Source of the DNA: Haemaphysalis longicornis
Lineage: Eukaryota; Arthropoda; Arachnida; Ixodida; Ixodidae
Reading direction: 5' to 3'
Assembly (NCBI GenBank): GCA_013339765.2
Contig: CM023449.1
Location: 208,028,794 to 208,092,793, forward strand
DNA length: 64,000 bases
This document shows, piece after piece, positions 23,122-33,948 of this stretch. The notes beneath the pieces were generated by a model. It did not search any database. It was not told the origin of the DNA and saw only the letters and a list, made by a program, of their open reading frames with translations. Position numbers and translations under genes: made by a program. The first letter of the stretch is position 1. Each line of letters starts with the position of its first letter.

Positions 23122-23649
23122 TAAAGGAGTACTGACACGAAATTTTCGTGTTACTCTTTTTTCGCGGCTACGCGTGCCTACCAGCCCACTAATCATAGAA
23201 TGACACATTAGACGGTCGAGCGCAGCATAAACATTCATTTACGGCGTCGTTTATTCGTGTCAGTTTCGGTTTCGACAAAACGAACGCCGAGCGGCCGCCA
23301 TAACAGGAGGTACGCTGCCACTCTGGACGCGCACCGTCCCCACGCGCCCGGGCAGCATGACGTCAGTATCAAAACCATGACGTGTACACACGCCGAAATA
23401 GCGCGCACCAACCACAGCCAGCGTATCGGCTTCGTCACGTGAACCCCGGCGTCGGCAGTTTGGGGCAAGTAGCAGATGATTTTATGTCGGCCCGCTCTGG
23501 GCTTTCTCGTGCGGGCGAAGATTAAATGGATTTAAAATATGTTACGCCGAACGGTTGCTGTTGAAACTTGCTGGAAGATATATCCTGACAAAAGGAAGCA
23601 TTTTACATAGTTATCTCAGCTTTGAAATTTCGTGCCAGTACTCCTTTCA
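23122..23649. mobile_element. Miniature inverted-repeat transposon (MITE-3)
   Basis: Ends at 23121-23145 and 23626-23650 are inverted repeats of about 23 bases with one mismatch, beginning AAAGGAGTACTGACACGAAA. TTAA occurs at the left boundary; the right has TTCA, so one copy of the target site has mutated. The length of about 528 bp and the TTAAAGG start are close to MITE-1. No transposase frame is present. Confidence 0.88.
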
Positions 23650-23774
23650 GAATTGCGCTAAAGCATTACCATAACAAATATGCAGGCGCAGCATGCCATT
23701 TTTGCTATTGTGAGAGCCTTAAATGGCCCACTGAGCGAAAATCCGGCGTCCGACGTGACAGAGTCAAGGTTCTA

Positions 23775-23930
23775 AAAATGACCGACGCCGCAAACATAAT
23801 GCAATTAAAGAAAAGAAAATTGCGACAATTTGGGTATTGGGTTTGAACCCATGGTCTACGAAATGCGAGTCGAGCATGCATTGCCCGCACGTCTGCCGAT
23901 CCTTGGTTTTTGCAAACAAAAGGCATCTAG
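23775..23930 (-). mobile_element. tRNA-headed SINE, type 2, copy 1
   Basis: On the minus strand GGATCGGCAGACGTGCGGG resembles an A-box region, and ATGGGTTCAAACCCAATACC contains a B box (GGTTCAAACC). An AT-rich tail containing TTAATTGCATTATG follows. The second copy, at 33010-33170, shares the anticodon-arm-like GTCGAGCA block (23867), the B box and the tail. It is different from Ruka. Confidence 0.6.
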
Positions 23931-24079
23931 AATTCAGTGAATGCGCTGCGGCATTCGACTTAGAAACATGTGTTAGAGACATGTATAGTGACGCCTACGC
24001 GAGTAATTTGAGCGTGCCGATGATCACAGAAGTAGCAAAGCACGTTTATACTCTAATAGCGCAGATGTATGGCTAACAA

Positions 24080-25419
24080 GGGTGAAAAACGAAACGACGC
24101 TATATGAGAAAAGGATCGCGACAATGGTAATGCGAGGACGCAACCTCACCACCGGATCCGTTCCTGCTGTCGGTGTGGTATGTACTCCGAGGGGACTCTG
24201 AAGCGACTACCTCAGCCGCAGCTGTGAAACGTGGTCACCCACGGAAGCACGCCTAAGAGGAAGATTCAAGGGGACACAAAAATATTGACGAACCTCTTCC
24301 CTACCGGAAAGACGGGTGCACGCTAAGCTTGACATGAGTGAAAATGAAATCCAATCCCTTCCGTCAACTCCGGATTGGTCCGGCGTTGTCGTTTCGCTTC
24401 GGCTTCTGCTTGCCGAAACACCGGATGAGCCCGCCGAGCACGCGTTTGTGTTCTTGCATGGCGGACCGCTCTTCGGCGGAGCGAACCAGCGCGCGGTCTA
24501 CCACGCCGCAGCCGGCGGTGAACTGACTGACGCACGCGCAGCGAGCGAACATTTTGCGGAGCGCACCTGCGATGTGGCGTGATGCGCCGCGCCGCCTGTG
24601 ATTGGCTCGGAGTACGGAGTGATGAGGCGCGCCACTTGTGGGCACGGGCGCCAGCTGCAGCAGAAGAGCGGCAGTTGTGGCCGAAGAGGGAGAGTGTGAA
24701 GATGCGGCGGAGGAGGGTTTAGGGCGAACACCACCGCCGACGGCACAAGTCAGCCAATACAATCTCGGCTTGAAAATGTCACACGGCGAGCTAAAACCCC
24801 CCCACCGTACGGAACCACAGCAGCCGTTTCGACGCGAAGATTACACAGCAAGCAATATCGCTGTGGCGAGGAAAACATTGTCGCAACAGAAGGTGGCATA
24901 ATCACGACACAATTTTAAATTAGACACAGGAAATCGCATAGCTTGAAACAAAAGCCGCTGCTTACGGATCTCGACACGAGAGCAGTCGTGTTATCCATCC
25001 GGTGAGGAAAACACTGCGGCAACAAGAGATGACATCATCCCTAAAGACCTACAATTGGACATAGAATATCAGGTATCTTAAATGACATCTAAGGCTTCCT
25101 CCTTCCCATACGCAAATAGTATTAGGTGTTTCTGAATTTTTGCCACTGCCCAACAGGTTCAAGCTTATCTCACGTCGTCGCTGAGCTGCTTCTATACCTT
25201 TCTTCTTTTACAACCGTGCTACGAAATTGCCCCCGTACCTGCTGACTTTCGCTACAGTATTCCTAGTCGCTCCTGCCACGTAAATGCATCTCTTCTATCC
25301 CCCGACCAGCTCTCCCCCCCCCCCCCCTTCTCCTGCTCTAACAATGAACACGGTGGAGGTTCGACCCAAGTCAATTTAATTTTCCCGCGTTCCAGTACTC
25401 ACGCGCCATCTATTACAAC
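24080..25419. other. CpG-enriched sub-region and unassigned sequence
   Basis: Bases 24360-24740 are relatively CpG-dense and include ATTGGCTCGG (24600), an inverted-CCAAT type element, so a promoter is possible but unsupported. A C homopolymer lies at 25313-25327. No coding feature is convincing. Confidence 0.35.
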
Positions 25420-26555
25420 CTTTCGTTACTTTTGGACTTGGAAAGCCGCCACAAGGTCGACGCTTATAAGGAAGACCTACAAACGGGCACTGGGGATTCC
25501 CATGAGCGCTTCGACTGCTAGACTGCCCCAATTAGCTCTTCGCAACACACCGCACCAGAACTAATTGAAGGACACCTCTCCAGCCAAACATTAACACTCG
25601 AACTCACACCCGAGGGCAAAGAGGCTCTAGGCGAAACTTCAGCGGACGCCCCAAGGCCAGCCACACTATCGAGCCCGAGACGAGGCAACGCACGCACATC
25701 AAGCCCGTCCCCTCCAGCGGAACATCATGCAGATAGAGGACAGGCCAGGGTCCAAGCCCTAGAGAAAATGTACGGTAAAGACGCAGGGACGCAGAGACGC
25801 AGCAAGCTGCAAACACAAGGGATCAATGGTGGAAGATGTAACATCGTGAGACAAATGCCTCAACAGCGCAACCATCCCCGAAACTACGTACACTCAAGAA
25901 GCAGATGAAGTGGCCGTAGAGCGCTAGCCATCACCCAGACCAAGGCAACGAAGATCGTTTCCGACTCGCAACAGGCCTGCAAAATATTTATTTCGGGATC
26001 GGTGACTCCCGCAGCGTACCGAGCACAAACCCCCAAAACCAGCACGTCCCGACCGTCTGGGCCCCGGCGAACTCCTCCCTCAAGGGCAACGAATTCGCCC
26101 ACGCGACGGCTGCGCACTCGACAACCAGACCCCGGAAGGAGAACCTGACCCCACCCCCATTGCGTCTTCCCGTGACATCACCCAACACGGCAGGCTAGAA
26201 TATATCCACCACCACACCCGTAATTAAGCAGAAAAAAAAAAAAAAAACAAGGCTCAACACCTCGCTTCCAACAAACAAGTTCCCTCACCCAGTCCGACTC
26301 CATATGCAGTTCCCCAATCAGCATACACCTCAATGGAAGCTCTGTGGAAAGACAGGCGCCCTGCACCACGTAGTGTGGGAATGTAGCCCAGGCCTTGCCA
26401 CCCTTTTTCCCTAACCCCAACCTCGAGCAGTGGGAGACTGCGCACCTCGCCGACCAAATAATGCTGACGAAGGGTAGAACGCACAATGAAGACGCTTGAA
26501 CTTCTGGACTAGAAGCCACCCTTACGCACAGAAATTAATTCTATCAATAAAAGCC
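25420..26555 (+). pseudogene. Degenerate copy of the RNase H LINE
   Basis: Pieces in order: IRKTYKRALGIPMSASTARL near 25465-25525 (the region after the reverse transcriptase thumb), TQEADEVAV with the RNase H glutamate near 25892, ALAITQTKATKIVSDSQQA with the second Asp near 25922-25978, PSGPRRTPPSRATN in a shifted frame at the His/Asp block, and KLCGKTGALHHVVWEC near 26336-26385, which is the C-terminal zinc motif. Multiple stops and frameshifts and an internal A run at 26231-26247 show it is old. The 3' end runs into a pyrimidine microsatellite, as in the copy at 17253-18838. Confidence 0.8.
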
Positions 26556-26597
26556 TCCCTCCTCCCTCCCTCCCTCCCTCTCTCTCCTCCTCCCCCC

Positions 26598-26648
<51 letters not shown>
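26555..26648. repeat. (CCCT)n/(CT)n pyrimidine microsatellite
   Basis: CCTCCCTCC-type repeats grade into pure CT. It lies immediately downstream of the degenerate LINE's 3' end. Confidence 0.97.
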
Positions 26649-26653
<5 letters not shown>

Positions 26654-26659
26654 ATGCAT

Positions 26660-27455
26660 TTTTGTATACAGGTTTTTGCGCGAACCAGATTTCCTATTTT
26701 TTACCATCCACTGTTACGACGAATACCAGATATGTCGAACTAATTCACTGCACCGCTACTGGTTCGTTACAACGAGGTACTTTCAACGCACATACGTGCA
26801 TACGGGGACCTGAAACTGTCACCCACTATAACGATCGTAGGAATAAAAGCCCGGTATGCGCCGTAACCTAGTCACGCCGCAGGGTTATATAAAAGTATAA
26901 ATTCGTCCTGCAATATGCTGGAAATAAATCGCATTGGGCTAAGCCCCCGAGCTGCCAGGATTACGCGAGTGGGGGATCATTTCGTAATTTGTTCGCACTG
27001 CCACGCGCAAGCAATCTGAAGTGTGCCCCTCCCTTGTATTTTCTATTTCCGGCCGCTGCCCAGCTCTGAGCGAAATAAAGCACGGGCGAAAAGAGAACGC
27101 AAGGCGAGCCAAACGCTGAGAGCGCACGGACCCACGGGCTTCTTCGGCAGCTCGCACGAGGCCTGCAGGCCACGCGACACCGGGCAATTTGCAAATGTCC
27201 ACTTGCAGCGATTTCCGCTGCGGCAAACACCACCGCCCAAGACCGGAGTTTACAAAACACGCCACGGGGCGACCAAAATGCGTCTCCGTGTGTCTCGATT
27301 ATACCAAGCGTCTTCTTTGGTACAGAAGGCGATTGACAGCAAATATGTGTTTCAGTGACCATTTTTATAAATGTTTATGTAGGTTCCGTGTGTATTTAAT
27401 TTCCGTCAACAATAAATCTGGGCGTGCAAAAAAGCTCGCGAATTTGATGCAGAGG
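26660..27455. other. No supported feature
   Basis: GC-rich sequence with overlapping frames on both strands at 26939-27362 and no recognisable domain. Confidence 0.4.
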
Positions 27456-27456
27456 A

Positions 27457-27515
<59 letters not shown>

Positions 27516-27516
27516 T
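27457..27516. repeat. (GCTT)n tetranucleotide microsatellite
   Basis: About 14 units of CTTG with one interruption near 27495. It is followed closely by a fragment of repeat D (27553-27615). Confidence 0.97.
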
Positions 27517-27714
27517 AACACGACATGTTGCCGTTCTCCATTTTGAATATCAAGTCCAATTTCCCGCCTTCCCAGTGCTCGCGCGCCCCCTGCCTGAAAG
27601 TGCGCCAGCGGGGGTTCTGTTCTTTTGTAGCGTAAGCTACACTGGCCGAAAGTGAGCAGTTTCGCGTGAACCCTGAAGGACCGTGCTGCGCAAGCGCCAG
27701 GAGCATTAGGGTGT

Positions 27715-28039
27715 ATTGGATTGGATTTGGATAAATTGGATTGTATTGGAAATCCAATCCATTTGGAGTACGGGTGTGTAGAGAATTGGGTCTGCACATT
27801 CACCGGTCTGCGCATTCCAGAGGAGTTACGTCATAGCCACGGCAGATGCACTGGCGCTGGCGCGTGACCAGCTGTGCGCCTCCGCTGCGCAGTAGCCAAG
27901 TCCGACGCTGCGCCGGAACCGCTTGATAGCCGTTTCGCGTGGCTCCTGGAGAGCCGTGCTGCGCATGCGCGAGGAGCAGTGACTGGACTGGACTGGACTG
28001 GACTGGACTGATTGGATTGGATTGGATTGGATTGGATTG
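27715..28039 (+). repeat. GGATT/GGACT minisatellite with repeat E fragment
   Basis: Two pentamer-rich stretches, 27715-27765 (imperfect GGATT) and 27981-28039 (GGACT units grading into GGATT), surround a segment (27830-27870) that reads ACGTCATAGCCACGGCAGA and matches the conserved part of repeat E at 37860-37900 and, inverted, 47403-47440. The pentamer array therefore seems to belong to the repeat E family. Confidence 0.8.
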
Positions 28040-28154
28040 CTGAACCTCAGCTCACACTACGTATATCCTGGCATAGCCGAGCTAAGCCACTGCTTTTTTT
28101 TTTGTGCTTGCTTTTCCTCCCGCACGTGCCGGCGTAGCACTGCCACTTTTTTTC

Positions 28155-28610
28155 GCTTACTGCTACCACCCCATGCAATTCAAATTTCCCGGCTTCGCAG
28201 AGCTCGCGCGCCCACTGCCTGAAACTGCGCCAGCGGGAGTTCTGTTATCTTTATGCTTTTCTCCCCGCACGTGCCGGCCTCGCACTGCCACATTTTGCGT
28301 TTACTATGGTAAAAAAAAAAAAAAAACCAACCCAACGAGCGTTCTCAACTAAATGAACGCGGGCGCTGCCGGTTAATTACATATATATTGCCTCAAATGT
28401 ACCTACAGTTTTCTTTGCGCTAAACAACGGTGAGATGCAGAACAAGCATGCCAGCGGTTGGCGAGTTTCGAACGCTTATGACTATATAAACCGCTTGGCT
28501 TTCGAAGCCTCTGGGTAACGCCGCGACTACAGCGGCTACGACGGAACGCCCTGTTGCTCTGCGTGGGTCCAGCGAGCAAGCTACGACGACAAGGCGAGCG
28601 CAGCACTTAA
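28155..28610 (+). repeat. Retroposon-like repeat D, copy 2, ending in poly(A)
   Basis: Collinear with 15769-16222, with the same landmarks (ACAGTTTTCTTT, CTATATAAA at 28484-28492, a block of ACGACGG near 28552), and finishing in a poly(A) run at 28608-28624. Part of the upstream end is duplicated: the TTTCCCGGCTTCGCAG-type block and the ACGTGCCGGC block occur twice between 28120 and 28275. A 3' poly(A) indicates copying from RNA. No coding frame of note. Confidence 0.75.
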
Positions 28611-28627
28611 AAAAAAAAAAAAAACGC

Positions 28628-28722
28628 GACACAAGAAGAGGAGAGGGCACGAACACAGCGCTGACAGCGTTAGTATTGTTGTTAGTCAGCGCTGTGTTTG
28701 TTCCCGCTCCTTTGCTTGTGTC
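28628..28722. repeat. Small fold-back element 1
   Basis: Two 38-base arms (28628-28665 and 28685-28722) are inverted repeats with a few mismatches, separated by 19 bases. Both start GACACAAG and end next to GCGCTGAC. The RNA or single-stranded DNA would form a long hairpin. Element 2 at 34079-34264 has the same inner sequence. Confidence 0.85.
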
Positions 28723-28739
28723 ACTTTCGTTGTTTGTCG

Positions 28740-29961
28740 TAGTTGTTTTGCTGTTATTGGTTATAGGGCACATTTGGGAGGGAGGTAGCGTATAGTCCGC
28801 ACCCCCGCGGGTCCCGGGGACGTTGGAAATTTCCATGAGGAATGTGTAAAGACTGTTCCTATACTCCGCCACGAACAGATACGTATGCCTAGAGCCACCA
28901 AAAAAGCTACGCTTAAGAGTAATGGATGACGCACAGCGGCAGCCATTTTGGTGCCTAACGCCAGAGTGGCCAGCTTTATGCGACCTGTATTGCGGCCGAC
29001 TTTGACGGGCGCAATTGGCCCGGGCGCCGCTTGGCAACCATGACAGTTGTGTTAACTTTTTGAGGATTTAGAGACAGCGCGTTGGTGCGACAGGGTCACG
29101 CTCCGCTACGCTAGCGTAGCTTATTTAGTGGATCTAGGTTACACTGGAGCCATTAAATAAGCTACGCTTTACTTGTAGCTGTAAGTTATGCTAGGCCACA
29201 GTAGTTCTTTCGCAGCGGGAAGCGAAGCAGGCTTTTCTACCGTCCGGCCGGTCAAAACAGCCCGGTACAGAGCAGCACGGCATCGCCACTCTGCCTGGGA
29301 CTTAAAAACTCACTCAACGTGTCACACAGCCTCACTGCGCTCCGAAAATCACGATTTATCGAAGAACGCCCGCACGCGGCAACACAGAGGCACCGAAATG
29401 TCAGCGCCCATTGGTCTTCGGGGTAAAGAAATGTCAAGTGACGCGTTTCGACCAATGGCCGCTGTCTGCGGCGGCATACAACAGTGAGAGAAAAGAGTGC
29501 CGATAGTCTGAAACCTGATCTAGTGGCTATACGTATACCCCCGATTCTACGCCATCCACCGAGGTTTAGTGGCGTCGAGGAACAGGTAGCCGCAGCACAA
29601 CTTCCGTCAAGAGTTCGTAGCTTTGTTCAGAATTTTGTCACCTCAGCTCCGCTGGTCCCCCCGAAATGGCTCAAGATGCTGTTTACTTGTCCGTAACGAT
29701 GAGATTCAACCGCGACGCGTGCACCCAGACAGACAATAAGCGTAATTCAAAATTCATTCGGAATTCGGAAGAGACAAAGAAAGCTTAAGACGTGTGCCGA
29801 ATAGCAGCGAAACAGCGATCTAGCAGCACGTTCTGGCGAGCTCACTTACGCTCGCCAAGCTAATGTCGGAGCCTTAAACGTGCATTAATTTCTCACGCCA
29901 CCCCTACGGGTTATTATGGGGCCGATTTCTCGGTCGAGAAATAGGCGCTCACGGAGCAATA
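28740..29961. other. Unassigned sequence with one short palindrome
   Basis: Bases 29113-29127 and 29154-29168 are perfect 15-bp inverted repeats (AGCGTAGCTTATTTA) with a 26-base spacer. AAATAAGCTACGCT also recurs near 41115. No gene is supported. Confidence 0.5.
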
Positions 29962-30439
29962 CAGTCAAATCTCGGTACAACGAACACCACATTAACGAAC
30001 TTTTCAGAATAACGAGCATTTAGGAAATCCCCCGCCGACTGCTTATAGTTTTAATGTCAAATTATTTCACTTCTACGTACTTCAGAATAGCGAACTTTTC
30101 AAAATAACGATCGTTTTATTTAGTTCCGTGCCATGTTAACAACGCTTCAGTACTACGAACTCATATTTTCAAGGCCGAGATTCTTAGATTTCCGTTAAAC
30201 AATCGCGGCCACCGGAACTGTATGCTAGCAGACGTCACGGCAAAGCGCAGCACCGAAGAGGACGTCTTGCAACTTGCTCCGCGGAATTCGCGAGCCGATG
30301 CGAGAGAGAGAAACAATAAGGTGAGGAGAAGGAAAAAAAATGCCAGCATCTCCACTACGTGGATGATGGCGAGGGTGCGGAGTACGCGGACTCGAAATGA
30401 CATCCAAGTTGCGCCCCGAGTGACATCCGATTTGCACTC

Positions 30440-30815
30440 CGACCGTCATTCGATTTGAGCCGTGAGTTGCACCTTGATTATTCCCCAAATGAAACTGCAA
30501 CTCACGGCTCAAATCGAACTTCGCTTGATTTTTCCCTCGATGGTGGTGTGCGCACGGATGGACGAGGATGGACATTGGGAGGTCCTAAGGTACTCCGCAC
30601 TGTTACAGGCGAAGGAGTAAGCCGTTTGACTCTCGGGTACTAGCTCACGGTCGTAGCCAAATGGGTAAGACGACTGCCACTAACTCTGTCTGCTCTACCA
30701 GACACAGGCTCGAATCCTACCGGTGCCTGTGCGAATTTTTGCGATTGTAGATGCTATGCGCACGGACGCGGACGGACATTGTGCGGTCGTAAGGTGCTCC
30801 GCACCTACAAAATGA
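30440..30815 (+). mobile_element. SINE-like insertion with tRNA-like head and duplicated tail
   Basis: GGTCGTAGCCAAATGGGTAAG at 30649-30669 (in part) resembles an A box, and GGCTCGAATCC at 30708-30718 matches the B box. The block GCGCACGG...GGACATTG...AAGGT-CTCCGCAC is present both before (30549-30602) and after (30757-30805) this head. The second tail contains AGGTGC-TCC-GCACCT (30791-30805), a perfect 6-bp stem. Upstream, 30451-30471 and 30496-30516 form a perfect 21-bp inverted repeat. The arrangement could be a dimeric or nested SINE. Confidence 0.55.
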
Positions 30816-31009
30816 AGCATGGGTACCCTCCTCCGTCCAGACAGCCGCGGCCGGGCTATTCGCGTCTCACCCCGAGTTTTTATACGTTCCACCCCTGCTC
30901 GGGTTGCTTGCTGGATCTTCACGGACATCAGCGGAGCTGACCACAGACGACAATCTCCAGAGCGTGAACGTTCAGGATGAAGAAGGCAGCGAGGACGGCA
31001 TGAAAAACG

Positions 31010-31219
31010 ATGCCTCTGAGGGGCCGGGGCAGCACTCGAAGACTGCGACGAGCACGTGACGACTGCGGATGTGCTGGACAGCATACGAAAACTGCACATT
31101 TCTGGGGAAAACCGCGCGGCCACGGAGTCAGTCCACAGGAATGTGGGAGAGTTGGAGACTTTCGTTCTAGGAAGCTTGTACCGCATGCACCCGAAGAAAA
31201 TTACCAACTACTTTAAATA
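31010..31219 (+). pseudogene. Tigger-type transposase C-terminal remnant
   Basis: The only recognisable coding trace of the DNA transposon: a 68-codon frame ending HAPEENYQLL, and in an overlapping frame VGELETFVLGSLYRMHPKKITNYFK with a stop just before the right terminal repeat. Acidic residues upstream (DEEGSEDGMKNDASEG near 30975-31020) also fit the acidic tail of these transposases. All catalytic residues are missing. Confidence 0.5.
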
Positions 31220-31424
31220 AATGTACATTGTTTCATGATCACTTGCGCAGTTTTTCTGAAAAATGACTTCAAGGACGCAAAGCTCTACATGTAGGTCGTT
31301 TTAGGCATCGAAATATTTTTTGTTGTCCTAAATTTCGCGATTTTCGCTACAACGACCTTTCAGAATAACGAGCAATTTTCCGCGGTCCCCTGAAGTTCGT
31401 TATATCGAGATTTCACTGTTAAAA

Positions 31425-33005
31425 ATAAATAACGCACGCGAAGCGTAGGGTGATGAGCTGCTAGAGTTATCCTCAGATTACGCAGGAAAGATGAAATACG
31501 TAACAGCTAGGCGCCCTTACGCAGGGTGTAAGGAGAAATTTGCCACCCGTTCCTAAATAAAGTCGTGAGAAGCACGAAAGCTTTAATTCAACATCAAACG
31601 TGCGTCGAAACCTTCGCTGAAAGTGCCTCCGTCAAACTTTCGAAGAAAATCGCAAACGAAGAACGAACCAGTGCGACCACTTTTCGCCCACTAAGTTAGC
31701 GCATTTGGGAACGATCTAAATGTACCCCGATACGTGGTTTACGTGAAAAGGGTAAGTAATTGCACTCCTCCCTCGTGATCGACGCGTGTAGACGCGTGTA
31801 TTGTCCTATCTAGAACCATTCCTTTCCCTCGCTTTTCAAAGTAACGGTTATGACACAATGTGCCCAGAGATCCTATCAGAGCTTTTCGGTCGACCAACCG
31901 GTCTACCGGGAAACGCATTAGTTTTTTTTTTTTTTTTTTTTTCACAGGACGACATCGGTCCCGCTATGAAAGGTTTCGCTTTTAAAAACCGACTGCTGTT
32001 ACTCAAGCTAAACAACCGGATCAGTTCTCCGCTCCAAGTTGCGCCGCCGCGCTTCCCTGTTTGTTTCCTTATTTCGCGCCAAATATTTTTTTTCGCGCGC
32101 CTCCAGGCAGCGCAGTGTGCACCGCAAAACAAATGGCGCCCAACGTGCACCGACTGCGAGCGTGCGTACAAGTGAACGGCCAAGAGAGGCGATTTTTCTT
32201 TCGCACCGGCGGCCCACGCCAACAACAACGGCAACGACGCGGCTCCAAGCAAGGCGTCCGGTCAGCAACCGAGGCCGATCAAGCAAGCTCGATCATCCTG
32301 GCCGAGTGTGTAGCGCACTTACCTCTCCCGCTAATGCAAAGCCGTCGTGTAGTACGGCAGCCCGAGCAAGAGGAAATAACTCATACTAGGGAAGCAACCG
32401 TGGGTGGGATAGGCCTCCTCGAACCTTCGCATATACGTTCCCGCGCAGGCCACTCGATAACGATCACCGCCATAGCGGGCCTTCCCATTCCCACGAACAG
32501 AGCGCGCGGCTGCACCATTTCTCACACCCCGTAAACGTATATAGGGACAAATAAGGCCGCTCCTGCATATGGTCGGCCCGCAAGTTATGTACACGTAGGG
32601 GAGACGTCATCAATCAGCATCAGCCTCTACCTACGGCAGACACCGAAGGCTGCTTATAACTACGCACGCGAGTTGCGTAACCTTTGTCCTGTGAAACGAA
32701 AAGCGTGCGAATGGGCGCAACAAACAGCACAGCTAGGGCCATTTCAATAAATACGTCGAAACACGGCCAAATAGTCGCTGATCCGAATGTTTCCCGTTGG
32801 GCCCGGAGAACCGCCAAGCAATGTGTGTATTTCAACGTTAGACAGGGCGAAGCAACACACATGCGCATTCGTGGCCAGCCAGAAGCGTGTGCGTACGAAG
32901 CAGTGCGCGTTGTTTTTTTTTTTTTTTAAGCGAAATCTTTAAAGGGGCTCAATGAGTGACAAAGCCACGGCCCGGCGTCTTCGCAGACAAATGGCTCCTA
33001 AACCC
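31425..33005. other. No supported gene
   Basis: T homopolymers lie at 31921-31942 and 32910-32927. A CpG-rich part (32080-32330) carries only competing frames on both strands. TTTAAAGGGGCTC at 32938-32950 resembles a left MITE end, but I found no matching right end. Confidence 0.4.
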
Positions 33006-33009
33006 GCGT

Positions 33010-33170
33010 GCCTATTGCCGACGGCGCAAAGAGAAAAAAGTAAATAATTAAACTTCGGACTATATGGGAATCGAAGTTCGAGCCCATCATATATGGCCTG
33101 AAAGTCGAGCACGCGTACTCTACGTCACTACGACTTTATGGCTCTGGGTGACCAAAGGTAGACCAAGTGA
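33010..33170 (-). mobile_element. tRNA-headed SINE, type 2, copy 2
   Basis: Minus-strand GTGACGTAGAGTACGCGTGC, then GTCGAC-like sequence and ATGGGCTCGAACTTCG (B-box-like) correspond to the copy at 23775-23930. The AT-rich tail with AATTATTTAC follows. Confidence 0.55.
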
Positions 33171-33299
33171 ATGCGTTGCTGCTTTCCACATACAAACGTA
33201 GGCTGGGGACAAACCATTCTGTAACCAAATCACAGTAACTTAATTACCACTTGCCGCATGGGGTAAAGTAATTGTTGGAACTTTTTCCCCGAGGACAAA

Positions 33300-33424
33300 G
33301 AAGTGATCTCAGATATTGGTAGAGCAGGACGACGAGGAACGATGGTGGCGACCGGACTTGTTCTCCTTGTGATGCGATGTAAATACAGTTCTTTTCCCTT
33401 AACGAAGGCGTTGCGGTCGCGACA
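33300..33424 (+). repeat. 125-bp direct repeat, left copy
   Basis: It is matched without length change by 33824-33948, with about nine substitutions. It contains GACGACGAGGAACGATGG and TTCTTTTCCCTTAACGAA. The pair is 524 bp apart and encloses a retroelement-like frame. Confidence 0.9.
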
Positions 33425-33567
33425 TAGTGTTGCCGAAATCCCGCGGGATGAACGAACGACAGTATGTATTCAACGGTTGCGACCAATGCCTGAAAAGAAC
33501 TGAAACCGATTTCATCATGACCGAACCACGAACGAAGCCTAATCAAGATCAGCTGTACCGTAAATGA

Positions 33568-33786
33568 AGTGTTCAACGCTCTCCTATACCGACACTGATC
33601 TCCCAAGCGAAGGCTGCCATTCTGAAAGTGGACACAGCGGATGAAGAAATTCGCGCCATTAGCCAACGGCTCAACTACGAGGCCGACCAATTACGGAACA
33701 TCGACCGAAACATCGAACCATTTTTGACTGGTGCTCACGCTAAGCAAGAGTTTATGACCACATTTGAGTTCGTGACATCATCGTGA
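33568..33786 (+). pseudogene. Retroelement-like coiled-coil frame, no start codon
   Basis: A continuous frame of 72 codons ending at TGA 33784-33786. The stretch AAILKVDTADEEIRAISQRL is heptad-like and rich in charged residues, followed by NYEADQLRNIDRNIEPF. It has no ATG at its start, so it looks like an internal fragment of a longer protein, perhaps a retroelement gag-type protein, though no diagnostic motif is present. Its position between two direct repeats suggests the remnant of an LTR element or of a tandem duplication. Confidence 0.45.
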
Positions 33787-33823
33787 CATGGCAATCAATC
33801 TTAAGGCAAGCGATATATGGCCT

Positions 33824-33948
33824 GAAGTGATCTCAGATGTTGGTAGAAGAGGACGACGAGGAACGATGGTGGCGACCGGGCGTGCTCTCCTTGTGATGCG
33901 ATGCAAATACAGTTCTTTTCCCTTAACGAAGGCGTTGTGGTCGCGACA
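33824..33948 (+). repeat. 125-bp direct repeat, right copy
   Basis: Partner of 33300-33424, same orientation and length. Confidence 0.9.

Larger units (their letters stand above)
29962..31418 (+). mobile_element. pogo/Tigger-like DNA transposon, decayed, with nested SINE
   Basis: The ends are inverted repeats of about 24 bases: CAGTCAAATCTCGGTACAAC on the left and, inverted on the right, CAGTGAAATCTCGATATAAC, which is the typical Tigger/pogo terminus. TA precedes the left end. Sequences like AGAATAACGAGC recur just inside both ends. The frame 31010-31216 ends in RMHPKKITNYFK then a stop, resembling the C-terminal KITDFF-type tail of Tigger transposases; the catalytic DDE part is gone. A SINE-like unit occupies about 30440-30815. 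Confidence 0.85.

Noticed and set aside
32938..32960. Left end of another TTAAAGG-type MITE
   Set aside because: No right-hand inverted partner could be found within 2 kb.
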